A stretch of DNA of 64,000 nucleotides from Gnetum montanum (lineage: Eukaryota; Streptophyta; Gnetopsida; Gnetales; Gnetaceae), in the NCBI GenBank assembly GCA_015680685.1, contig MNCI01004801.1, positions 341,363-405,362 on the forward strand, written 5' to 3'. Below the pieces are notes generated by a model. It made no database searches. It was not told the DNA's origin and saw only the letters and a list, made by a program, of their open reading frames with translations. Both the position numbers and the translations under genes were made by a program. Every line of letters begins with the position of its first letter. The first letter of the stretch is position 1. Shown one piece after another: positions 42,376 through 53,695 of this stretch.

Positions 42376-45300
42376 CATTGTGGGGGTTTTTAATAATTAT
42401 TATTTGACAAAATGCATTTATAAGATGTGTTAAACAAATTTGAGATTTCTGACATGTGTATTTTTTGCAATTTGGCTTTAGATTTGTAATTCTATTAATA
42501 TTCTAAAATTTTGTTCTATTTTTTTCTAAATTAAATTTTGTTTATTTTTATTGAATTTCTAGGATAGTTTGCTAGGTTTTCAACATTTGTGATGAGTCAT
42601 GCAATGGTATTTTGTATATCCACTATAAGTCTTGGACATGAGATGTTTTTCACATGCCTTGTGTTTGTAGTTCTAGCATGTGTGATTAAGGTTTATATCT
42701 TCTAGGTTTTCATCCTTTCATCTTTGTCACATTTCTAGGTTTTATACATGTTCTAGATTTCCTAGGAGATTTTTGGCTTTATTTGGGCATCCTAAGACCT
42801 TGTTGACATGTTCCATGGTGTTTTAGCTTTCATTTGGGATTGCCAATAAGAAGTGTAACTTGGAAAAGGGATGCATTGAATACCCTATGTCAACTCATCC
42901 CATGCATCAGCATAGGGATGCTAACGCATGCCTTTGCCAAGATTGGATTGGTGAATTTGCTTGTGGTGTGGTTCAAGTTTGTCTAGGCTACATTGATAGA
43001 CCTCTATTGATGCATTTGTGCTAGCGAACCTCTATCATTATCTTGCAAAAGCTATAAATGTCTAGGATGAGGTCTCATAAATAACAATTTATACTTAGAT
43101 ATTTTCATTTGGCTTTTGGCATTTAGTTTGTGTGAAGAACTCTTTTTCCCTTAGGTAAGTTAATTTTCTTCCTATTTATGTATGTGTTTTGAGTTGTCAC
43201 TTTCACAAGTGTGGCTAGACTCTGTCAAAGTGCTAGCTTGCTTACATAGCCTGGAAACATTTGGTTAATGTGGAGTCTAGTGTTTATGTGGTGAATAAAG
43301 CTCATGATTTTTCCTTATTTTATCATTGATGCCTTAAACATTAAAACACTAAATATATGTATTTAATTCTTGTTTCATTGAGTTGCAATGATTCATCCTT
43401 ATCCAAGGAGGTCATAACTATACTACATGGTGGTGGACCATTAAGGTTGTAACTAAGAGACATTTATTACTTTCCATGTATGGTGTTTATCACAACTTAA
43501 AAATTTTCATAAATTTAATTATTTAATTTAATGCATATGATTAATTCCTTAATGTTTTCAAATGTGTTTCAATAGATTAGGTTATCATTATTACTATTGT
43601 TGTTGTTGTTGCTAGTTTCCTACATAAGTGAATGTAATTTGCCTATTAAGGTATTTTGTGAAACTTTTCTATCCTTTGTTTCTCTACTATTTAAGCTTAG
43701 TGATAGATCTTCTAAATATTTTATGATTAAATGTTGAAATCCAATTACCCTAGGAAGTTTTTCTTTATGTTAGTTACCATGCCTTTACAAGTATTTGATT
43801 ATGCATATTTTATTCTTTATGCACATTTAGTTATGTACATTCAATATTTATTATGCACATTCAAGTATGCATATTTATACTTTATTATGCACATCTAGTT
43901 ATGCATATTTTATTTTTATTACGCATATGTGATTATATAATACTTTGTTCATTGAGAAATTTTGAACCCTAATCCTACTCAAAACATATTCTTTATTATC
44001 TTTTGTTATTAAACTAAGATTTGAAGCTAATTTTTAATTATTAATTAATATTTTATAAATTAGCTTTATTAAGGAAGTACCTTAGGATGATGTTATACCT
44101 AAAATCTAACACACCAATGTACTTGGAATGTTTGAAAATGTAGGTTTTGGCCCTTGGTTCACTAAAATGAGAGTTATGGTTTTCAAGATATTACACTTTC
44201 TAGTTTGCTAAAACACCAGAAAAGTTTCCACATTTGAAGTGGGTGATCATGATTAGTAAACCTTAGATAAGATTTCAATATATTATTAGCAAAAATACTT
44301 GATAAGGATCTCATAGGTTCAAATAGAATTTAATTTGAAGACTTGATGTGCATGTTACAAGTGTTTGTGTGCAAGGGTATTAGGGGAAAGAGAGAAATGA
44401 GAAATGGACTTACGAAAATAAAAATGGTAAATAGAAAAAGTTAAAAATCAAATTTCAAAAGAGAAAAGTCCATGGTGGTTTATAATCAGATTCATGTGCA
44501 TATTGTATTTACTTTATGTTTTGTTACATAACATATATGTATGTTATGTATATTTATGCATTGCCTTCGCATTGGGTTTTGTTCCTCCACCTCTTTTTGC
44601 CCTCATTTTCTATTGTTACTTTTGCCATTTAATTTTTCTACTGTTGTTTTGCTAAAATCATATTTTATCATATTTTTCTAAAAGATTTTTTTTTTGCACT
44701 TTCTTCTTCATTGTCAAGTCGATTTTAACCTTGTTTCTTCTATTTTACCCCTTATAGATAGGTTGTAGCCTTAGATATATCTCATCTTAGTTCATAGAAG
44801 GGTTTTGTGTGTGATGGTTTAAGCAAAGCAAAAAAAAATTGAATTTTTAGGTAGAAAGATTCTAAGAAGATTTTAAGAGATTTGCCAACACAAGTACAAA
44901 AGATTATTTTATGTTTCTTTTTATGTGGCTACTCTATATTGTTATGGATTTTCTATTCCTCTTCTATACTTTTTGATCTTCTACTATTCTTCTACAATTT
45001 TAATTATTATGCCAAGATTCTATTAGATTTTCATCATTTTGGACTTGTTTTTGGTGTTTTAATTGTGTCTAGACCTTTCTTAGTCCTTTTGGTGAATTTT
45101 TGAAATTATGGAAACTTTGCCAAATTTGCTTCTTAGATATTTTATGATTATTTTGGTTCAGCTCATAACATAAACATAATTTTATGAGAACTTTGTGGAA
45201 TTTGAAAATATTTTAGATTTTTATAATAAAATAATAATATTTATGGGACCAATTTTTCTTAGTTGGTAGTGGGAATTGTGAATCTTTTAGATGTCCCCAT

Positions 45301-46752
45301 CTGCATGTTGTAGTGGAGTGTTCTTTAGTGGGACCCATCTTATAAGAAAAAAGGTTGTTGGATGGATTTTCTGCCTTGGATTTTTATTCATAAGTTCATG
45401 TCACACTATAGATTTAGCCATGACCATGCCACTGAGTAGTTGAGTTTAGTGGAGTTGCAATGAGGCATAGTCAAGATCTATTGTTTCAATGATATGTGTA
45501 CCTTGACTATTAAAGATGTTAGTAGTGAGACTATTTCTAAGGCCCAACCATGAGTAACTTATTTGGGGTCATGAAAAGTATTTGATGATAGTAATGAGGT
45601 TATTCCAAGAGCTGTAGGTGATTCCCTTTGGTACTAAGGGTAAGTAAGACCTAGCCTTTGGAGATGTTTAGTTAAAATATACATTTTTTTTATTTTTGTT
45701 GGTAAAATTTATGATATTTTTGGACATTAAGATAATTTAAAGAATAATCTGATGATATTAGTGAGGATATTCCAAGACTTGATAGTATATCCTTTTGGCA
45801 GTTAGGGTAACCAAGATGTAGCTTTCGGAGATGCTTTGATAAAATATACATTCTTTGGATTTCTTTTAGATATTTGGATTTCTTTTGAATTTTTGAAAAA
45901 TTTGTGGCATTTCTAGACCCTAAAACAATTTGAATATTTTATTTGAAACCTTTACCTAGCCCATATCCTATGAAGTTTGGCCCATTATCATTATGCTTCA
46001 TGAAGATGAAAATATAATAAACTTTCTTATTTTAGGGGTTTTGACTCCTCCTACATTTTGATGCAAAGAGCCTATAGTAGGCATGGAATATTTGAAAGAA
46101 AAACATGGGACAAAAGACGAATCAATTTTGTACAAGATGAACCTTCTAAAATTGAAAATTAATTTTTGTATAATTTGTATTCTAGTAAAATAGAAACCTT
46201 GTATACTTTTTAGATAATTGAGTCATGTATCTATTTGTATGAATAAATAATAAATTATGATGGATATGAAATTGTCCTATGTGGTGTTGAGACCATGAGA
46301 CTGCAAGGAATATTTTTCATTTTAGGATGTGCAACATGTTTGATAAAATTTAATATTAATTATTATTTATTAATATTTTATTTAATTATTATTTTTAATT
46401 TAATAATTAATTTCATAAATTTCAAACATAAATATCTGTATTTTTAGATGTTCAAATTTCTTCATTGTAAAATCCCATAATGTTTTTGTAGATCCAACAA
46501 AGGAAAAGGGAATGCCCATCAACTTGGAAACATGATACTTTTCTAAAAATTTCCAAGACTTAGACAAAGCCCAAGCTTGAACTGCCTTGTAACGTCCCCA
46601 TTCCCAAATGGTGTTGCTAGATAATGAAGATGGTGCCTTTTCATAACAAGTTTTTTTGTTATCATAACAAGACTTGAAAGGGAAATTGTAATTGAGATTT
46701 CAAAGGGCACATTGTAATAATGAATGTATCTCTCGAGGTGAGCTTTGGGCAT
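42376..46752. other. AT-rich intergenic DNA
   Basis: No gene is recognised. At about 43800-43930 a unit like 'ttatgcacatttagttatgc' recurs four or five times. At 45582-45705 and 45748-45860 lie two related copies sharing 'aggttattccaag', 'gatgttt' and 'aaaatatacatt'. At 46591, TGTAACGTCCCC resembles an LTR start but I could find no partner. Confidence 0.45.
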
Positions 46753-48035
46753 TGTAACAATAGAAATGTTGGTTGCTGGAAAAACTGAGAGGATTTCTGT
46801 GTACATAGTTCTAACCCCAGATTCACACGAGGGCCGTGCTGAAGAAAACAGATCCGAGGTGCCCTGAATGATCTTGTCGATTAGACAGGAACTTACTTAG
46901 TCAGTAAACTTGTCAACGATCGTGTAAGGAGGCAACAATTTGATATGAGAATATAATATCGATTAACGAGAAAATGAGATTTGCTCTAAGATCGAATCTT
47001 GAAGATAATGAAGGCAATGTAAACTATGCAAAATGACTGTAAAATTCAATGTAAATAGGGTGCAATGAATTGAATTTGGAACATGCACGATCCAAAGATC
47101 TGAGATCCACCTTATAGATAAATATGATGAATACAACAGAATTTACAAGCGGACTTCGGTTTGGATGAAGTATCTGCCACCAACAAGAAGCTACTTAGAG
47201 ATAAACAAGCAAAGGCCAATCTACCTTGTTCACTAGCCAATCTAGGTGCAAGGGAGTTAGGCTCGAAGCAAAGTGTTTGCTAACTTGAAGTCTCTGGTTA
47301 AAAGCTTCTCTCTGTCACCGTCGATGCTCTCCTATTGCCAACTCTTTCTTGTCATCTCGTCAATATTTGCCAAAATTGTCAATAATTGCTAACCCCTTGA
47401 GCATTTTCCACTAGGGTATTTATAAGATTAGGGTTAGGAGAAGAATGTGGTTTAGAAGATGTGTCTTGGGCCCACAGAATGTCATTGGCTTGATGTGCTG
47501 TAGCTGAAGCTTGTAATGCTACACTGTACTATGCTCTGAAGCATAGGATAGCGTAGCCACTTTTGTCTTTAGTATTGAAGGATTTCTAGATCTTCGGTAA
47601 TAAATTTTCCCGTAGCTACGCTACGATATGATGGGAAGCATATCATGGCGTAATAACTGCTACTGCTTGAACTTTGTTATCCTTGCTACTGCGGCTAAGT
47701 CAACTGTGCTGCTTGTGTTACGCTACGTTATGCTACATAGCGTGACGTGGCGTAATATGTCAAAAGTTAAGGTTTTTGGCATATAGCTAACTCGCAAAGT
47801 TGAAGTGTTATCATTGTGCATTCCCTGCTTTGTTTTGTCCTCCTGAAGTCGGCTACGCTAAGCTGCGTAGCGTAGCGTAGCAGGCCCTTAGCTAAAAAAG
47901 AAAACTTGATAAGATGTGCCACTATTTTTGGTGTTTCCATCGCTCGGATGTCTTGACGTTGCACTTGTGAAGATCCTTGCCTAAACTTCAAGACTTTGCT
48001 AAGTCATTGAGGCCTCGAAATTTCACGGTGTTTCA
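46753..48035 (-). repeat. 3' LTR of element 2
   Basis: It starts TGTAAC and ends TTTCA. Between 47560 and 47890 it is rich in GCTACGCTACG and GTAGCGTAGC words, a different palindromic vocabulary from element 1 but in the same role. A minus-strand TATAAATA is at 47417-47424. It is followed by the inverted repeat that contains the polypurine tract. Confidence 0.9.
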
Positions 48036-48101
48036 ATGGCCTCTCTTTGTTGACGTTTGGAGGGCTTGCCCAAGAGACGTCGACAAAGAATGCGAAACAC
48101 C
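48027..48101. other. Polypurine tract in a hairpin at the 3' LTR junction (element 2)
   Basis: GGTGTTT (48027-48033) pairs with AAACACC (48095-48101), and CTTTGTTGACGT (48045-48056) with ACGTCGACAAAG (48077-48088). The layout matches 2525-2605 in element 1, with the polypurine tract (AACAAAGAGAGGCCAT on the sense strand) inside one arm. Confidence 0.65.
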
Positions 48102-49226
48102 ACAGAGGTAAAGACACTAGCACAGTTTATTGGTTGCTTCTTAGATGTTGCTCTGTCAAACCTAGAAGTGTGAAGGTTGGGAGCATAAGGGGTGGAAGGG
48201 GGACTTTACAAGTATGAGGGAGAGAGATTCAGGGAAGACTCAAGTGTGAATAGGATATTTCGCAAACATATTATTAGACAACTTCTCGTAGGTGTTTTCG
48301 TGAGAGGTTACGCTGCTATATTGTATATGTGGAACTCGCTCAGGTGAGTTGCGTTACGCCCGTATGGCCTGGACGAGTTGTGTTTTATCCATTTTTCCTA
48401 GCTTTGCCCCTTTTTTTTGAACAGATGCATTTCATGAGGTGAGTTTCATTACACCAGTTCATGGACGTGATGGTTATCATGTGTAAAAGGCTTCCTGTAT
48501 GCTCACATTATGTACAAATAGGAGGAGAAGGTAAGGGTGGTTGTAAAGATAAGGGAAGGAGAAAGTAGGGTAAGGCGTCTGGTTGCGAAAGGTAGGGTCT
48601 ACACTTCCAAGTAGTCAGGCTAGTTTGAGTAGCTACTGCAGAACGTTGTGAAGCCTCGCCCTCCTAGTGAACACATTTTTGAACAATGCTATCATAGCAA
48701 GTAACTTGCAAAACGTAACAAAGAACAAAGAACAAAAGTAGTTGTCCTAATTGTTGGGGAGGCTGTTGAAACAAGTGTCATTCGAAGTGAAAAGGGGAGC
48801 GCAGGCCATGAAGAGGGGACCATAGCAAGAGGCACTGGTCCCTTTGTTAACACTGCGGTTCAAGAATTTTCCATCGATAGCCAGATTCATCTTATCCATC
48901 TGACTAGGCAAGGAGCCAATCAAATGAATCTGCTAACCCAGAGTCTAGTGGTAGTGGTGGCCAGAGGTAACCAAGGATATGGGTGACCATAGTTTCCTTG
49001 AGGCTCTAGTTTGCGAAGTCAACCCTTAGAGCTGCAATTGCTGAGTGGCCATTATAGCGACATCTCCGAGGGGTCAGTAGTATGCCTTTTGGCATATTCG
49101 AGGAATCGTTATGATGTCAGGAGGGTAGCAACATTGCGTCTATTCCAACGCCCTACCCATTCTGTCTGATGAGGATGCTATGCAGGAACGGTTAGGCCCG
49201 CTTGTTTCGTGGATGGTCTATTGGCA
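48036..49226 (-). other. 3' UTR of element 2
   Basis: No coding similarity is seen. It is followed by the LTR-junction inverted repeat. Part of it has scattered 'ggaagga' and 'gggaag' runs. Confidence 0.45.
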
Positions 49227-49627
49227 GGTCCTAGTTTTAGGTCCTAGTAGACTATCATTGTTGGTTTTAAGTCTCAGCAGACCATGGTCCTAATTTAAAG
49301 TATGGGTAGACTGAAGTATGCTTGTTTTATGTCATAGACAATGAAAGAAGAGCTAGTTTAGGGTCCTAGCAGACTGTGCTGTGGGTGTCAGTTTTGTGTC
49401 GTGACCCAAGGACAAGTCTGTACTGGTTTAATATCTTAGTAGATGGATGCTTACCTTGCCATTTTCATGTCATGGCGGATGATCGAAAACTTTGCTAGTT
49501 TAGCTTCGTGGCGGATGCATGCAAGAAATGCTAGTTTTACATCGTAGCAGATGTGTACAACACCACTAGTTTTACGTCGTAGTGGACGATTGTTAAAGTG
49601 CCAGTTTTACATCATATAGATGATTGT
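49227..49627 (+). repeat. Hairpin array A of element 2
   Basis: There are ten to twelve units such as CTAGTTTTACGTCGTAGTGGACG, TAGCTTCGTGGCGGATG and TAGTTTAGGGTCCTAGCAGACT. Stems are CGTC-GACG and GTC-GAC. It lies just after the pol stop in the sense direction, as in element 1 (3578-3946). Confidence 0.72.
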
Positions 49628-49654
49628 TACCTTGTGTTTAAGCTAAGCTGATGT

Positions 49655-50999
49655 CTAAATGTGATACTGCTTTAGGTACATATGATTCACCGGATTTGGA
49701 AGTTCGTTGTCGTTGATGTATGCTAGCCTAAATGCTCCATTGTCATATGCATTGATGACTAAGAAAGGGCCTTCTTAGCTTGCAAAGAATTTGCTCACTA
49801 GTTCATGAATGGCCTTAAGGACCAAGTCTCCTTTCTTAATCGGTCGTTGATGTAGGTTGCGATGATGCTTCTGCTTCTGCCTATCCTGATATTTTTCGAT
49901 GCTGTCAAGTGTCTGGATACGCTTCTCCTTCACTGAGTCTAGATTCATGATCCTGGATTTGTTTTGTTGAGTATCATTTATAACCGTGGAGAGGACCATA
50001 TGTAGTGAGGGAACTTGTAGTTCAAGGGGCAACACTACTTCAAATCCGTAGACTAGGCTGTAGGGTGTCCTACCCGTAGCTATTCTGCATGTCGTACGAT
50101 AGGCCCATAGCACGTAGAGGATTTTCTCATGCCATCGCTTCTTGTTGCTGCTGAGCATCCTTTTTAGTAAATTGATAACCACCTTTTTTGTTGCTTCTAC
50201 TAAACCATTCACTTGTGGGTAATAAGGTGAGGAAAAATATTTCTTAATACCAAGGTTATTGCAGAATGATTTGGTTTCGGTGCTACTAAATTGTGGCCCA
50301 TTGTCGGTCACAGTAGTCATGGGAAGCCCAAAACTTGTTACTATGTTATCCAAGATATAATGGAAAACCTGTTGAGATGTAGTCTTTCATAGGGGAATAG
50401 CCTTGACCCACTTCATGAAGTATTCAATAGCAATGATAATGAAACTATGTCCTACGGAAGACTTAGGTGTGATGGGACCTATGATGTCTAATCCCCATCG
50501 TTGGAATGACCAAGTGATCTATGTACTATGTAACTCAGTCAGTGACATGTGTATTAGATTTGTGTAACACTGGCATGTGTCACATGTCTTAACCTTGGTA
50601 AGGCAATCTCGTTCCATGTACAGCCAGTAATACCCTAAGTATTTGATTTTAGTGACCATGGTTCGCAGAGCGATGTGTCCTCCACATAGACCATAATGGA
50701 CTTCGCTAACTATCCTTTGTGCTTGGTCATTATTAATGTAGGTTAACAATACCCCATCAAAAGAGTGCCTACATAGAGTACTATCTCTGATGATGATGAA
50801 TTGCCTAGCATGCTTGCGGATTGCATCTTTTTGTGCAGATGTTAACTCGTGCGGTGGTTTATCATGTAGAAGATAGGTTTTAATTTTATCGTACCATTCT
50901 AGCGTTCCTTTCGCACTTAAGGAAGAGATTTGCACCGCTTGGATGATAGGATCATACATTCCATCATTAAAGTGGGCAAGTTGATGAACAAATGTGGTG
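49655..50999 (-). pseudogene. pol: Integrase of element 2
   Basis: The zinc-finger part has VHYGLCGGHIALRTMVTK and CLTKVKTCDTCQ. The core has TVTDNGPQFSSTETKSF and SPYYPQVNGLVEATKK, so the second Asp and the Glu are kept. The C-terminal part has PIKKGDLVLKAI and ends HMYLKQYHI-stop at 49655. Breaks are a TAG/TGA near 50519 and 50355 and a stop after KFFAS at 49775 (element 1: FSANWEGP, so W became a stop). Confidence 0.82.
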
Positions 51000-51825
51000 G
51001 CACATTTAAAGCTAGCATTGCTAGTGCATCAGCTATAGTGTTCTCACTACGCGGCATGTGTCGAACGTTAGTCATTGTAAATTGTTTCAAAAGATCTTTA
51101 GCCATATTGCAATAGGGTTGTAGATTCACGGCTTTGCAGGTGTAGCTTTTTGTTATTTGATTAACAATGAGCATTGAATCACCTCAGATTGCCAGGTGTT
51201 GGGCGTTTAGTTCTCTGGCTGCTAACAGTACCTTGAGGATCCCCTCGTATTCTACCACATTATTCGTACAGGGAAACACCAGGCGGTAAGCCAATGGGTG
51301 AACATTCTTAGGGGAAAGCGTGATGACGGTGGCAGCACTGTCACCTCTGGTAGTCAAAGCTCCATCAAAGTGTAATGTTGCTTAGAGGCCTGCTGATACA
51401 GGGCTTAAAATATGTACATGTTTTTCTAGAAACTTAGGCTCTATCATTGCCTGATCATTAATAGGTGATGTTACGAGCTGGTCATCTATCGCCTGGCCTT
51501 TCGTGGAAGATTGGCCAATGTAGTGCAAGTTAAATTCTGTTGTGATGGCTTTCCATTGGGCTATCTTACTGCTCTCATATAAATTTTTTGTAATGGCTTG
51601 TAGAATGTTGTTCTTGCAAATTATGTTAACTTGGCTGTGGAAAAGATAGTGTATACATTTTTTGAGCATAAAAACTAATGCCAAGTAGTTACGCTCTACT
51701 TCATTGTACCTGGTTTCGTATGCAAATAGAGCATAACTTAGATAATAGATAGGGATTTCTGACTTGTTGTCTCTCTTTTGACACAACAACGCAGCTATGG
51801 ACACATCTGAACTTTCCAGGTAAAT
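51000..51825 (-). pseudogene. pol: RNase H pair of element 2
   Basis: The first RNase H has HPFYIYLESSDVSIAALLCQ, PIYYLSYAL and HYLFHSQVNIICKNNIL. The second, plant-type domain starts after a stop at about 51382: LHFDGALTTRGDSAATVI, then FPCTNNVVEYEGIL (A in element 1 is V here) and VRHMPRSENTIADALAMLAL. The first-domain frame is open from 52149 to 51382. Confidence 0.8.
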
Positions 51826-53141
51826 GTAGAAAGGGTGATCTCTTTGTGGTGGGAAAACCACTGGCAAATGTAGCAGCTCTTTCTTTAGGTCATCAAAAGC
51901 ACACTGGTAGTCTTCGGTCCACTCGAAGTTAACCCCCTTCTTGAGTAGATGTTGCATAGGGTGTAATTTATCTGTCAACTTCAAGATGAACCTCCTGATA
52001 AACTGTAACCTACCTTGCAACGCACATAGTTCTTTGAGGTTTGTAGGTGGTGCCATGTTAATGATAACCTTAACTTTGTCAGGGTCAACTCGTATGCCAG
52101 CATCCGACACTACAAACCCCAACATGCATCCGATTTTGACTTTGAACACACATTTTTTTGGGTTGAGTCGTAGGTCGTGCCTGAGACATCATTTAAGGAT
52201 TAACTCTAAATCCTTTGGATGATCTACCAACTTCTTAGATTTAACAGCTATGTCATCTACGTAGTCATTCAAGCTCTCTAAGAGGTAATCACTAAAGATA
52301 TACGTCATGGCATGTTGATAAGTTGCTCCAGCATTTTTTAGCCTGAAAGACATCATGGTATAACAGAAAGTTCCCCAGGGGGTCATGAAAGTTGTAGTTA
52401 GTTGATTTTCTAGGTTGATACGGTTTTAATTATATCTCAAAAAACCATCTATAAAGGATAGTAAAGCATGTCCAACTATTGTATCGATAAGTTGGTCAAT
52501 ACCCGGTAATGGGAAATTGTCTTTAATCGTTGCCTTGTTCAGATTGCGGAAGTCTCTACAGATGCGTATTCCTCCCATTTTCTTAGAAACAACAACAATG
52601 TTTGACACCCAATTTGAGTAATCCACCCCGCAGATGAAACCAGCTTGATATAGTTTAGTGATTTCATCATGCATTGCCAACGCGATTTCGGGCTTAATCT
52701 TCTGTGCTTTCTGTCTAACCACTTTGATACTTGGGTCTAACACAATGTTGTGCTATATTAGTCCCAGGTCTAAACCCTGCATGTCTTCATACGATCATGC
52801 GAACATCGCAATGTTATCTTGGAGCACTCGAGATATGTCACTCTGCATTTGTTGGTCAAGGAGGGAACTAACCTTCAGAGTTTTGCTTTCTCCTTTGTGC
52901 ATAACCACAGTAACCTTAGTGAGGGAATCCTTGGTCACATCACCAGCCTCTAGGTCTAAGGTTCAGGCCAAATGTTCTGGCCAATCTGGGGATACTTCTA
53001 AGGCTGCTATGGTTATACCATAGGAGGAGGCGTCGGTTCCTATCATTGCAAGATTAAAATATCTAAAAGTTTCCCCGTATGGGCCTGTTATGGCTAGGGG
53101 TGTAAGTAAAGTTTTGTCCATTTGCGAACTGACTTGCAAAA
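51826..53141 (-). pseudogene. pol: Reverse transcriptase of element 2
   Basis: It begins near a possible splice acceptor (CATTCTTGGTAG) with QVSSQMDKTLLTPLAITGPY (element 1: GASSMDSQPLTAPLIIDGPH). Blocks are ITKLYQAGFICGVDYSNW, IRICRDFRNLN (Cys-Ile-Asp has become Cys-Arg-Asp), LLSFIDGF with the first catalytic Asp, KNAGATYQHAM, YVDDIAVKS with the catalytic pair, LNPKKCVFKVK and the thumb APPTNLKELCALQGRLQFIRRF, which is lost in element 1. There are stops near 52745, 52430 and 52188. Confidence 0.85.
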
Positions 53142-53223
53142 CTACCAAGAATGGAAGTTGTTACATTGCTTTTGTCAACAAGGTGAAATGATACAAGACT
53201 TTAGGGATACGTGTCAAAAGGCT

Positions 53224-53460
53224 GCCAATTTATGGTCTTAGTGGACCATTACAATATACATAGTTTGTACGAAAATAGCAAGCCAGGTTTCCTAGGTGCT
53301 AGCATAAGGTCTTCGTGGACTATAATGAAAAGTATAACGTGGTGTGTCTAGTGTCGAAAAAATAGTTAATGTAGGGGTTTTTTGCAGGTTGTAGTTAATG
53401 TGACCAGATTACGAGACAATAAGCTATGCGTTAGTTTACGGTCTTTTTAGACCGTAATTA
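53224..53460 (+). repeat. Hairpin array B of element 2
   Basis: There are three or four units: CAATTTATGGTCTTAGTGGACC, an AAGGTCTTCGTGGACT form and AGTTTACGGTCTTTTTAGACCG. Stems are GGTC-GACC and CGGTCT-AGACCG. It lies between the RT exon and the antisense gene promoter, as in element 1 (7687-7797). Confidence 0.65.
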
Positions 53461-53581
53461 ATGTGATATCTATGAGATTAATGGTGTGATCTTTACGCTT
53501 CATGCCAAACTGACATGCCTATGTTTCGGGAAATTTCTACGTTGATCAGACATGAAAACAACAAGTTTTCACCATCACGCT

Positions 53582-53589
53582 TATAAGTA
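53582..53589 (+). promoter_or_regulatory. TATA-like box of the antisense gene, element 2
   Basis: TATAAGTA lies 114 bp before the proposed ATG (53696), in a less extended 5' region than element 1. It is on the plus strand, opposite to gag-pol. It is a weaker match than the element 1 box. Confidence 0.4.
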
Positions 53590-53695
53590 GATGGTTCATC
53601 CTCAAAGTAAACTGTAAACATAGCGAGGTTGATTTAGGCTAAAGTAGAAGGAAAGCATAAGTAAAAGATTTTGTAAAGGTTATTCAAGCTTAACA

